Shown here piece by piece: positions 37,478 through 46,377 of a DNA stretch of 64,000 nt (the first letter of the stretch is position 1; every line of letters begins with the position of its first letter). The position numbers were made by a program, and so were the translations under genes. This stretch comes from Chitinophaga pinensis. Lineage in GTDB: Bacteria; Bacteroidota; Bacteroidia; B-17B0; Aurantibacillaceae. The stretch lies in contig CAMAPT010000011.1 of the NCBI GenBank assembly GCA_945860225.1, positions 1 to 64,000 on the forward strand, given 5' to 3'. The notes beneath the pieces were generated by a model. The model searched no databases and had not been told where the DNA came from. It was given only the letters and a program-made list of their open reading frames with translations.

Positions 37478-37711
37478 ATGACAACAAAAGTCATTCGGAC
37501 TAAAGTCCATCAATACATTGACGAGGCAGACAGTAATGTGCTAGAAGTAGTTTATAGATTACTCGAATTATATCGCCAAAGTAACTCAAGTATGTTGACA
37601 GACGAACAACAAAAAGAAGTACTTAAGAGATCCGAATTGTATAAATCAGGTAAAATAAAAGGATATTCTTTAACAGAAGTTAGAAAAAGAATAAAACAAA
37701 AACTAGCTTAA
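37478..37711 (+). CDS. Addiction-module antitoxin component
   Basis: 77 residues. N-terminal helix KVHQYIDEADSNVLEVVYRLLE and C-terminal SGKIKGYSLTEVRKRIKQKL, the tail that wraps a RelE/ParE toxin in this small-antitoxin family. The toxin frame begins 3 bp later, the usual tight arrangement. Confidence 0.75.
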   Translation: MTTKVIRTKVHQYIDEADSNVLEVVYRLLELYRQSNSSMLTDEQQKEVLKRSELYKSGKIKGYSLTEVRKRIKQKLA

Positions 37712-37714
37712 AAA

Positions 37715-38020
37715 ATGGCCTCGAATAAATAAATTATTCTTGAACAAGCTGTTATTGAACTCGAAAACGCATGTTTATACTATAACAACAAGGTTTCTGG
37801 CCTAGGATTTGAATTCGAAGAAGAAGTGGCAGCCTTACTCAAATTGATTAAGGAAAATCCGGGTATATTCCCTATAAAATTTGCACACATTCATGAAGCT
37901 GTCATAAAACGTTTTCCATTCGTTATAAATTATGAAGTTTCTGGAAATCAAATTATTGTTTCTGCCATTTTTCATGTTAAGCAAAACCCCACAACAAAAA
38001 TCAAAAGAAAACGTAAATAG
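37715..38020 (+). pseudogene. RelE/ParE-type toxin with in-frame stop at codon 6
   Basis: From the ATG at 37715 the frame reads MASNK then TAA (37730-37732) and continues as IILEQAVIELENACLYYNNK, VSGLGFEFEEEVAALLKLIK, ENPGIFPIKFAHIHEAVIKR, FPFVINYEVSGNQIIVSAIF, HVKQNPTTKIKRKRK. That is a full RelE/ParE toxin, including LKRFPF-I-Y-V and the final F-H-x-x-x-x-P motif. Only the first few residues are cut off. It may be inactivated by a nonsense mutation, initiated at the ATT after the stop, or reflect a sequence error in an AAATAAATAAATT tract. Confidence 0.75.
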
Positions 38021-38040
38021 TTTTTTTATTATTAAAGACT

Positions 38041-38090
38041 CCCACTCTCTTTTGGAGAGGGGTCGAGGGTGAGGCTGGTTCTCGATACGA
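38041..38090. repeat. Intergenic palindromic repeat
   Basis: CCCACTCTCTTTTGGAGAGG forms an imperfect hairpin and is followed by GGTCGAGGGTGAGG. GC-rich island in an AT-rich gap. Sequences of this type are dispersed in many Bacteroidota genomes; no second copy in the window. Confidence 0.4.
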
Positions 38091-38205
38091 AAATTCAAAG
38101 AGAGACAGAATTTTCTACTCGAACTAGCAGCTAAAATCCTTACTATTTTTTATCAGGCCAAATATACCTCTGCGTCATTAATAAGCTTATTTTTATGCGC
38201 TGAAA

Positions 38206-39756
38206 ATGAGCTTAAGAAATATACCTAAACCACAACTTAGTACTTTTAAAGGCTTTTGGCTTTATATGGCCTTATGTTGCCTTCAGTTCACTAGTTTAGC
38301 TCAAACCTCAACCGATAATAGTAAATACATCAACATTAGGCATGCTAAACGATTGGTATTTGATAAGGCATTGGGCATTGATGCCAAACGCTTGATTGGA
38401 GATGTGGAATGTGAACATGATGGCACCGTTATGCGCTGCGACAGTGCCTATTTGTATGAAGACAAAAACATGGAGGCTTTTGGGCACATCAGCATCATAA
38501 AGGGCGACAGCGTATTTGTATATGGCGATTCGTTGAAATACCAAGCTAAAACCAAATTAGCGAACCTAAAAGGTAATGTGCGTTGTATTGAAAAAGATAT
38601 GACCCTCACCACCAATACCCTCATTTACGACGTTAGCAAGTCGGTAGCGAGTTATTACAATGGTGGTAAAATTGTGAATAAAGAAAATACCCTAACTAGC
38701 AAAAACGGGCATTATTACTCATCCAACAAAGAATTAACGTTTCATTACGATGTGGTTTTAACCAATCCCGACTATAAAATGCGCAGCGACACCTTGCGGT
38801 ACAATACCAATAACAAAACCTGCTATTTTATAGGTCCCTCTATTATTACCAGTAAAGAAAATCATATTTACTGCGAAAACGGCTGGTACGATACCCGAAA
38901 AGAAATAGCGCGATTCAGTAAAAATGCCATCATAACTACCAAAGACCAAAAATTATTGGGTGATAGCTTGTTTTACGATCGAAAAAAAGGTTATGGTAAA
39001 GCCACGCGCAGAGTTCAGGTGATAGATACCACCAACAAATCCATTGTATGGGGCGACTATGCCGAACATTTTGAAAAAGGCAACCGAGCCATTGTGACCG
39101 GACATGCCTTATATGGCAGAAAAATAGAAAAAGACACTTTATTTTTATCGGCAGATACTTTACTATATGACAAACCCGATTCTGCCCACTCTTTTGTAAA
39201 AGCCTACAAACATGTAAAACTCTACAAAAAAGATTTTCAGGGCTTATGTGATTCGCTTACTTACCTCATTCACGACTCGCTCATGACCATGTACAACGCT
39301 CCTATTTTATGGACTAATAACGGCCAAATAACGGCCAAACTTATTAAAATTACCGCCGGGCAAACGAGTGTAAGGCACTTCGAATTATTGCATCAAGCCA
39401 TTGTGATTCAAAAAGTGGACAGCCTTGATGACCAAAAATTCAATCAACTAGAAGGCAAAAAAATGGAAGGCATATTTGCCAATGATTCCATCAGAAAATT
39501 AAATGTGATAGGCAATGCCGAAATGATATACTACATCAAGCAAAATAAAACGTATAAGGGCGTTAATCAAACAAGTTGCAGCGATTTAACGGTGTGGTTT
39601 AATGCCGAGGGGGTTGATAGAGCGACATTCAGAAAAAAACCGGAATCAACCATTTTTCCGGCAAAAGACGTCAACGATTCGACCATGCGTTTGAAACATT
39701 TTGTATGGCTCGAAAACAAACGTCCGAAAACAAAAAGTGATTTATTTGTTAAATAA
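38206..39756 (+). CDS. OstA-like protein (LptA/LptD N-terminal type)
   Basis: 516 residues. Signal peptide (LYMALCCLQFTSLAQ) then repeated beta-jellyroll blocks characteristic of OstA-like proteins: IDAKRLIGDVECEHDGTVMR, CDSAYLYEDKNMEAFGHISI and GDSLKYQAKTKLANLKGNVR. The family relates to LptA and the periplasmic part of LptD, so a role in lipopolysaccharide transport is likely, though the protein is longer than LptA and has no barrel. Confidence 0.88.
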   Translation: MSLRNIPKPQLSTFKGFWLYMALCCLQFTSLAQTSTDNSKYINIRHAKRLVFDKALGIDAKRLIGDVECEHDGTVMRCDSAYLYEDKNMEAFGHISIIKGDSVFVYGDSLKYQAKTKLANLKGNVRCIEKDMTLTTNTLIYDVSKSVASYYNGGKIVNKENTLTSKNGHYYSSNKELTFHYDVVLTNPDYKMRSDTLRYNTNNKTCYFIGPSIITSKENHIYCENGWYDTRKEIARFSKNAIITTKDQKLLGDSLFYDRKKGYGKATRRVQVIDTTNKSIVWGDYAEHFEKGNRAIVTGHALYGRKIEKDTLFLSADTLLYDKPDSAHSFVKAYKHVKLYKKDFQGLCDSLTYLIHDSLMTMYNAPILWTNNGQITAKLIKITAGQTSVRHFELLHQAIVIQKVDSLDDQKFNQLEGKKMEGIFANDSIRKLNVIGNAEMIYYIKQNKTYKGVNQTSCSDLTVWFNAEGVDRATFRKKPESTIFPAKDVNDSTMRLKHFVWLENKRPKTKSDLFVK

Positions 39757-39823
39757 CAAGTTTTCAAAGCACTTATTTCATTACTGTCATTATTTGTATA
39801 TTTAACCTTTAATTTTAAAAGAC

Positions 39824-40570
39824 ATGAAGTTATTAGAAAATAAAGTGGCCATTATTACTGGCGCATCAAGAGGAATCGGAAAAGGCATTGCCATAAAATT
39901 TGCAGAACAAGGTTGCCATATTGCATTTACATATTTAAGTTCGGTTGAAAAAGCCAAAGCATTTGAAGCCGAATTAGCCGCATACGGCATTAAAGCAAAA
40001 GGATACCAAAGCGACGCAGCTGATTTTAAAGCGGCCGAACAATTGGTAAACGACGTGGTTACTGAATTTGGAACGGTAGATGTGTTGGTAAACAATGCCG
40101 GAATTACGCGCGACACATTATTAATGCGCATGAGCGAACAGCAATGGGATGAAGTGATTAATGCTAACCTAAAATCTGTATTTAATTTAACTAAAGCTGT
40201 TCAAAAACCCATGCTAAAAGCCCGCAAAGGCTCTATCATTAATATGAGCTCGGTTGTTGGCGTAAAAGGAAATGCCGGACAAGCCAATTATTCGGCTTCT
40301 AAAGCGGGTATTATTGGGTTTACTAAATCCGTGGCTTTAGAGCTAGGTTCTCGCAATATTCGCAGCAATGCGATTGCTCCGGGTTTTATAGAAACTGAAA
40401 TGACCGGCGCACTTGATGAAAAAGTAGTTCAACAATGGAGAGAGTCTATTCCTTTAAAACGAGGAGGATCCGCTGAAGATGTGGCTAATTTGACTTTGTT
40501 TTTAGCTAGTGATATGAGCGCATACATTACCGGACAATGCATCAACGTGTGCGGTGGAATGTTAACCTAA
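39824..40570 (+). CDS. fabG: 3-oxoacyl-[acyl-carrier-protein] reductase
   Basis: 248-residue short-chain dehydrogenase. TGASRGIGKGIA cofactor loop, NNAG, active-site Ser in NMSSVVG, and YSASK with catalytic Tyr/Lys. The N-S-Y-K set, IAPGFIETEMT and GQCINVCGGM at the end match FabG, which reduces beta-ketoacyl-ACP in fatty acid elongation. Other SDR functions cannot be fully excluded. Confidence 0.93.
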   Translation: MKLLENKVAIITGASRGIGKGIAIKFAEQGCHIAFTYLSSVEKAKAFEAELAAYGIKAKGYQSDAADFKAAEQLVNDVVTEFGTVDVLVNNAGITRDTLLMRMSEQQWDEVINANLKSVFNLTKAVQKPMLKARKGSIINMSSVVGVKGNAGQANYSASKAGIIGFTKSVALELGSRNIRSNAIAPGFIETEMTGALDEKVVQQWRESIPLKRGGSAEDVANLTLFLASDMSAYITGQCINVCGGMLT

Positions 40571-40640
40571 TCTATCAGATTTCTGATTTAAGTAGCATAC
40601 TTTAAATCTAGAATCTAATTTCTAAAAACTTTAATTATAA

Positions 40641-42680
40641 ATGGAATTCATCTCTAATTATCCTTGGTATTGCACCCTGTTATGTTTGGTAGCAGGGTTT
40701 GTTTTTTCTGCCATGCTGTATTTTAGAGATAAACACCATACTGAAAGATCTAAACCACTGAGATACAGCCTTGCTATTTTACGCTTTATGTCAGTGAGCA
40801 TAATAGCTTTATTGTTATTAGATATTTTCATTAAGCAACTTATTACCGAAACACAAAAACCGATCATTATTGTAGCGCAAGATAACTCTTCGTCAATTAT
40901 TGCAGGCAAAGATTCGAATGATATACAAACCACCTACAAAAACGCCTTACAAACATTCATTAACAACATTAAAGAAAAATACGAAGTTAAAACGTACCAA
41001 TTTGATAACGAATCTAAAACTTCAACCTCTTTTGACTATAAGGGTAAGGAAACGGATATTTCAAAACTATTAACAGATATAGAAAATAATTACGCCAATC
41101 AGAATATTGGTGCTATAGTGATAGGTACAGACGGAATTTATAATAAGGGAACAAATCCACTAAATCACATTCAAACACTCAACGCGCCCATTTACACCAT
41201 TGCGTTGGGCGACACGCTGCCCATAAAAGATGCTTGGATTCAACAACTGAATCATAATCAGGTAGCTTATTTAGGCAATTCATTTCCGCTAGAAACTGTT
41301 ATAAAGGCCGTTGATTTAAATAATAAAACCATTACAGTTACGGTTTCTCAAAATGGAAAAATAATCAAATCTGAAACTATTACCATCAACTCCAATAATT
41401 ATACTCAAGCCTTAAATTTCACGTTAGAGGCTTCCCGTCCGGGTATTCAAAAATATACCGTCACGATGTCTGATTTGACGGAAGACCTCAACAAACAAAA
41501 CAATATCCAATCGTTTATTATTGATGTGATTGATAACCGAGAAAAAATATTGATTTTGGCTAACGCCCCTCACCCTGATATTGCAGCCATTGAACAAAGT
41601 ATTTCCTCCTCTCAAACGTATGAAGTTGAAGTCGCTTTACTGAATGATTTTACAAAACCACTCAAACCATATTCGTTAATTATTCTTCATCAAATTGCTA
41701 ATTTACCTCCACGTATTTCAAACGAATTGAATGCCAGCAAACAATCTGTTTTTTCTGTGGGTTACCAACAAGCTAATAAAATAGCTAATACTGAAAAAAC
41801 GAACGATGCAGAAGGTATTTATCAACCCAATTTTTCATTATTTAACCTCAGCGATGAATTAAAAGCGTATATATCAAATTTTCCGGCAGTTAGTTGTCCG
41901 TTAAAAAACACTCCAAACAAGCCGGGAGACCAAATACTGATAGCGCAAAAAATTGGGGCGATAGCTACCGATGAACCACTACTAACTTTTACAGAAATAA
42001 ATGGTGTAAAATCGGCTCATTTTATAGGCGACGGCTTTTGGCGATGGAGAATGCGTGATTTTGCTGATCACAAAAATCATCACTTATTTAATGAACTCAT
42101 CAATAAAACAGTGCAGTACTTATCGGTAAAAGCCGATAAAAGTTTTTTTAGAGTATTTACGAAAAAAACAGTCAACGAAAATGAATCGATTGATTTTACG
42201 GCCGAAGTTTATAACCAAAGCTATGAGTTGATTACCGAACCTGAAGTGAGCTTGCAAATTAAAGATAGCGACGGTAAAAACTATGATTATACCTTTAGTA
42301 AAAAACAAACTATGTACGCTCTTTCTGCCGGAAAATTTCCTGCCGGAGAATACCGTTATGAAGCCAAAGTAAAATCGGGCGATAAACTCTATACCAAATC
42401 AGGTTTGATTATTGTTAAAGAAATCGTTTCCGAAAAAATTAATACCGTTGCTAATCATGCGTTACTTTATCAAATGGCTCAACAAAGTGGCGGAAAATTA
42501 GTGTATAAAAATCAACTAGCTCAATTAGAAAAAGAAATTTTGGCAAACGACACGATTAAATCCATTACATACAGCCATAAACAATTAACTGATTTGATTC
42601 ATCTTAAATGGATTTTCTTTATCATTCTGGTTCTCTTATCTACCGAATGGTTTTTAAGAAAATACAATGGCAAGGTATAG
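40641..42680 (+). CDS. Membrane protein with von Willebrand-A-like domain
   Basis: 679 residues. Two N-terminal membrane helices (CTLLCLVAGFVFSAMLYF, SVSIIALLLLDIFI), a vWA-like periplasmic domain with the metal-site-like PIIIVAQDNSSSIIAG and AIVIGTDGIYNKGTNP, a middle glutamine-amidotransferase-like segment (LILANAPHPDIAAIE), and one C-terminal membrane helix (WIFFIILVLLSTEWFL). This is the layout of the BatA-related proteins common in Bacteroidota; function unknown. The last helix is followed by the tandem repeat array. Confidence 0.85.
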   Translation: MEFISNYPWYCTLLCLVAGFVFSAMLYFRDKHHTERSKPLRYSLAILRFMSVSIIALLLLDIFIKQLITETQKPIIIVAQDNSSSIIAGKDSNDIQTTYKNALQTFINNIKEKYEVKTYQFDNESKTSTSFDYKGKETDISKLLTDIENNYANQNIGAIVIGTDGIYNKGTNPLNHIQTLNAPIYTIALGDTLPIKDAWIQQLNHNQVAYLGNSFPLETVIKAVDLNNKTITVTVSQNGKIIKSETITINSNNYTQALNFTLEASRPGIQKYTVTMSDLTEDLNKQNNIQSFIIDVIDNREKILILANAPHPDIAAIEQSISSSQTYEVEVALLNDFTKPLKPYSLIILHQIANLPPRISNELNASKQSVFSVGYQQANKIANTEKTNDAEGIYQPNFSLFNLSDELKAYISNFPAVSCPLKNTPNKPGDQILIAQKIGAIATDEPLLTFTEINGVKSAHFIGDGFWRWRMRDFADHKNHHLFNELINKTVQYLSVKADKSFFRVFTKKTVNENESIDFTAEVYNQSYELITEPEVSLQIKDSDGKNYDYTFSKKQTMYALSAGKFPAGEYRYEAKVKSGDKLYTKSGLIIVKEIVSEKINTVANHALLYQMAQQSGGKLVYKNQLAQLEKEILANDTIKSITYSHKQLTDLIHLKWIFFIILVLLSTEWFLRKYNGKV

Positions 42681-42707
42681 GTGCTGTTTTTTTTCGAATG
42701 TACAAAT

Positions 42708-42975
42708 ATGAAATAGCCATGTTTTCCGAAACACAAGCACAAATGAAGATAAACTGGCTAAACCATATGACAACTAAAAAACAATAAAATCTGCATATGA
42801 AATAGCCATGTGCTGCGCGCACAAAAACAAATAAAGATACATGGCGTATACCATATGACAACTAAAAAGCAATAAATATCTACATATGAAATAGCAATGT
42901 GCTTCGCGCACAAAAACAAATGAAGATACATGGCGTATAACATATGACAACTAAAAAAACAATAGATATCTACAT
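42708..42975 (+). repeat. Three tandem ~89-bp repeats, locus 1
   Basis: Units start at 42708, 42797 and 42886 (periods 89, 89, 90). Each begins ATGAAATAG and ends ATCTACAT or similar. The last runs into the ATG of the next gene at 42976. Units 2 and 3 differ at about seven positions; unit 1 is more diverged. Inside are an inverted repeat GCCATGT/ACATGGC enclosing a GTGC/GCGCAC hairpin whose three loop bases vary (TGC, TTC; ATC at locus 2), and short open frames. The same unit occurs at 56461-56638. Confidence 0.92.
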
Positions 42976-43245
42976 ATGAAAAACTATCAGTTGACAGATT
43001 GGCAAGATTACTGGAAAATTTTTGACGAGTTGATTGAACAATTAACTTCTGAAAATAAAATAGAAATTGTTGCTGAATTTGAAGAGGCTCAAAAATATGT
43101 AAACGGCTTGACAGACGGCTGGTATGAATTTAAGTTTGCGTTAGAAAAATCTATAAATTCAAATAAGCAAAATATGACCGAAGAACAATACCAAATTGCA
43201 GAATTTTTACTGACGACTCTAAACAAATCATTAATAAACAGATAA
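42976..43245 (+). CDS. Conserved small hypothetical protein
   Basis: 89 residues, acidic, helical, no signal peptide (MKNYQLTDWQDYWKIFDELI ... TTLNKSLINR). Family not recognised. Its start codon and second codon lie in the last copy of the 89-bp repeat. Confidence 0.75.
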   Translation: MKNYQLTDWQDYWKIFDELIEQLTSENKIEIVAEFEEAQKYVNGLTDGWYEFKFALEKSINSNKQNMTEEQYQIAEFLLTTLNKSLINR

Positions 43246-43346
43246 GAAGAAAAACGCTCTATAGCTCTGGTTCAGTTATCCGCAGATACATTTGTGGTTC
43301 ATCCAACAGTTATCCTCCAAATCCTTGTAGCTGCCTAATGATTAAC

Positions 43347-44885
43347 TCACTTCTTCTTCGGAATTAATAACCTTTGCCCTGGTTTTAATGGTTTCTTCAG
43401 TTTAATATGGTTAAGCTTTGCGATAATTTTGTGACTAACCTTATATTTTTTCCCTATTTGCGATAAACTTTCACCTTGTTTCACAATATGTACCTTATAG
43501 GTCGATTTTCCGACAACCGTTTCATTTTCTCCCTGTGTGGAATCCGCTAAATCGCTTTGAGCTTTACTTAAGCTATCCGTTTTAGCTTTCGGAATCAACA
43601 ACCTCATGTAAGTTTGAACGCTATCTTGCAACAACTGTAAATTTAAAGAATCGGACACATTCACCTGATTGTAGGCTTTCAATAACGACCAAGTAAATAA
43701 CTTTCCTTGCAAACCATACCCTGATTTAGAAAAATGTAATTTATCTGATAACGCTAATTGATGTTTTTGCCAAGCGTGTAAAGAACCCCAACCACCCATC
43801 GCCTCATTCAAATCAAACAACGAAATACCACAATTTTTGGCAATGACCCCTAGTTGACGATTGACATTAACTTGATGAGGAGGGATTCGGTTTTGACTTC
43901 TAGAATCGGGTGCGGTGGTTAGAATAATGGCTACATTTGGCAATGCAGACTGTATTTTTCGAATATAAGATTCTACTGCCAAACGGTATTCGAGCGTATC
44001 AAGTTGATAATTATATGCTTCGTTCGTTCCAAAAGAAAAAATAATCATATCAGGATGAAGATGGCTAATTTGTTCAATGGCCAATGGAGCCTGATTGATG
44101 AAATGTGGAAATTGGGCCCCCACCACCCCACAATGATGATAATTAACGCCTCTGTTACGTTTAGGTAAAAACTCATACCCCAAAAAACCATAATGATTTT
44201 GAACACTTGAGGTGGAAACGGCAGAGATAGAAAAAGTTCGAACAGAATCAGCGTTTGAAAACAAACTTACCCCCCAACCCGATGGATAGGATTTAATAGA
44301 ACGTAACTCGAAGCCTTTATTAAGTTGCGTGGAGTATGAGGCTGAGTCGGTGGTATGCCAAATACGAATATCCCGAAAAGCAGGTCCTTCGAATTTTTCG
44401 TTAAGGGTAACCGCAATAGTTGCATTCGAATCTCTTGTAAAAGCCCCATAACCAACTAAACCAAGGGGTTCTGCCAAATTTTGCGAAAGGGTTTTAAGTC
44501 CGTTCCATTTTCCGGTTGTTTTTATAGCCGTTCCTCTAGGACCATAACTTTTTGCCAACGCGTATGGAAACAACATGCCTTGTCCAGCATCTCCAAACTC
44601 GCCTTGTAAATGTTTACGGATTGAGCCGCTAAAAAAATCACCTTGTACATGACTATCGCCAATATGAATGATGGTAAACAAGGTATCAGCATTCTTCAAT
44701 TTGTTACTTAATTGATTTTTTCGAACCGAATTTAACTTGATAAAGGCTTTTTTTAAATTAGGAGTCAACTCTATAGACGGAACAGAATACCCAACTTTTA
44801 TAGTCGTATCCTTCAAATCTAATTGGGCTATGGCAACCCTGAAAAAAGAAAAAAGAAATATCAATAAAAATAATGAGTTTTGCAT
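43347..44885 (-). CDS. SGNH/GDSL esterase-like protein with LysM domain
   Basis: 512 residues. Signal peptide (LFLLIFLFSFFRVAIAQ). SGNH blocks: IHIGDSHVQGDF (Ser nucleophile), SFGTNEAYN (block III Asn), and DKLHFSKSGYG (block V Asp/His). The C-terminal ~45 residues are a LysM peptidoglycan-binding domain (HIVKQGESLSQIGKKYKVSH). Third gene of an operon with an MBOAT acyltransferase, 6 bp behind it. Likely an O-acetyl transferase or esterase acting on a cell-surface polysaccharide and held at the wall by LysM. Confidence 0.9.
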   Translation of the reverse strand: MQNSLFLLIFLFSFFRVAIAQLDLKDTTIKVGYSVPSIELTPNLKKAFIKLNSVRKNQLSNKLKNADTLFTIIHIGDSHVQGDFFSGSIRKHLQGEFGDAGQGMLFPYALAKSYGPRGTAIKTTGKWNGLKTLSQNLAEPLGLVGYGAFTRDSNATIAVTLNEKFEGPAFRDIRIWHTTDSASYSTQLNKGFELRSIKSYPSGWGVSLFSNADSVRTFSISAVSTSSVQNHYGFLGYEFLPKRNRGVNYHHCGVVGAQFPHFINQAPLAIEQISHLHPDMIIFSFGTNEAYNYQLDTLEYRLAVESYIRKIQSALPNVAIILTTAPDSRSQNRIPPHQVNVNRQLGVIAKNCGISLFDLNEAMGGWGSLHAWQKHQLALSDKLHFSKSGYGLQGKLFTWSLLKAYNQVNVSDSLNLQLLQDSVQTYMRLLIPKAKTDSLSKAQSDLADSTQGENETVVGKSTYKVHIVKQGESLSQIGKKYKVSHKIIAKLNHIKLKKPLKPGQRLLIPKKK

Positions 44886-44891
44886 CTGATT

Positions 44892-46376
44892 TTAAAATTG
44901 GAAATAAATAAATGGCTGAACAACCTCATCCTTGAATTGAATAATTATTTGTAACGCAATCATGACCCATAAAATCCAGGTAATAGTTGGCAATAATTGT
45001 ATTTTTTTAAACACTAGTTCTTTCATCTTTACCGGAACAAATAATATCAAAGAAGCTATTAATAACACATAACAAATTTCGGGGCGGGAGTACCAAAATC
45101 CCACAAAATCTTGAAATTGAATATTAAATAATATTTGTTCGATGCTAGTGAAAGCCGAATTAAAAGAAGTAGCCCTGAAAAATATCCAACAAAACCCAAC
45201 AAAATGAAAAGTTAGTAAAATAGAAAATACCTGAGTATACCATTTTTTAGTCGCCCCCGGAAAAAACTGTTTCCATACTTTATGAATGATTAAGGCTAAA
45301 CCATGAGCAAATCCCCAAAAAACAAATCGCCAATCGGCACCATGCCAAAATCCACCCACCAACATCGTCACTAAAAGAAACAAATAAGTATTAAAAACAC
45401 CTTTTCGATTGCCACCTAATGGTATGTACACATAATCTCTTAACCAGTTACTCAATGAAATATGCCATTTTCTCCAAAATTCAGTAATATTGGTTGCTGT
45501 ATAAGGGTTCTCGAAATTTTCCTTTAAACGATATCCTAACAACAACGCAATACCTATGGCAATATCTGAATATCCTGAGAAATCAAAATAAATTTGAAAA
45601 CTATAGGCATACATCGATAATAAATTTTCTCCACCTGAAAATCCGGAAGGAGTTTGATGAATAATATCGACATACTTAGCTAAATAATCGGCTATGAATA
45701 ATTTTTTGAGTAACCCAATAATAATTCTCAATAAACTTTCTTTGTATAGCGTTGCATTAATAATTTGAGGGTACACAATTTGAGGCAAGAAATCTTTAGC
45801 CCTAACAATGGGACCAGCCACCAAATGAGGGAAAAAAGTCATATAGAAAGCATAATCCGTAATGTTTTTGGTTGGAGGGATTTCTTTTTTGTAAACATCT
45901 ACCAAATAACTAATGGACTGAAATGTATAAAATGAAATACCAATGGGTAAAAACAAATCATGTTCGGTAAAAGATGTACCTAAAAACTGATTAAAATTTT
46001 GAATGAAAAAATTAGCGTATTTAAAGTATAGTAAAAAAGAAAGACTATAGGATAACGATAACCAAAGCAGGATTTTTTTTGTGAGCCCTTGCTTATTGTG
46101 AATAGCTAAAGCAAACAAATAATCGCTAATAATCATTAATACAAACAGTGATAAAAAAGGGCCACTTGATTTGTAATAAAAAAATATACTGAACAGGATA
46201 ATGTATATTTTACGCCAAGTATTGGCTTTTGCCAACAAGGAATAAATGATCAAAAAAACGCCGAAAACAGCCAAAAAACTAAATTCTGTAAAAAACCAAG
46301 GCTCTGTGGTGGAATAAGCAAACCATTCTTTCAAAGTCTCTACTTTGAAAATATTTAACCAAAAAGGATTTTGCAT
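44892..46376 (-). CDS. MBOAT-family O-acyltransferase (AlgI-like)
   Basis: Start taken at 46376 (MQNPFWLNIFK, 494 residues), one base after the TGA of the preceding gene; an ATG at 46403 would overlap that gene. About ten membrane segments. MBOAT signatures: FWRKWHISLSNWLRDYVYIP, and GGFWHGADWRFVFWGFAHGL with the catalytic His. Such proteins move acetyl groups across the membrane for periplasmic transfer to polysaccharide. Between two SGNH genes. Confidence 0.93.
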   Translation of the reverse strand: MQNPFWLNIFKVETLKEWFAYSTTEPWFFTEFSFLAVFGVFLIIYSLLAKANTWRKIYIILFSIFFYYKSSGPFLSLFVLMIISDYLFALAIHNKQGLTKKILLWLSLSYSLSFLLYFKYANFFIQNFNQFLGTSFTEHDLFLPIGISFYTFQSISYLVDVYKKEIPPTKNITDYAFYMTFFPHLVAGPIVRAKDFLPQIVYPQIINATLYKESLLRIIIGLLKKLFIADYLAKYVDIIHQTPSGFSGGENLLSMYAYSFQIYFDFSGYSDIAIGIALLLGYRLKENFENPYTATNITEFWRKWHISLSNWLRDYVYIPLGGNRKGVFNTYLFLLVTMLVGGFWHGADWRFVFWGFAHGLALIIHKVWKQFFPGATKKWYTQVFSILLTFHFVGFCWIFFRATSFNSAFTSIEQILFNIQFQDFVGFWYSRPEICYVLLIASLILFVPVKMKELVFKKIQLLPTITWILWVMIALQIIIQFKDEVVQPFIYFQF

Positions 46377-46377
46377 A

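Noticed and set aside
42708-42975. CRISPR-like array
   Set aside because: The units are contiguous with no unique spacers, the repeat is 89 bp, and no cas gene is near.
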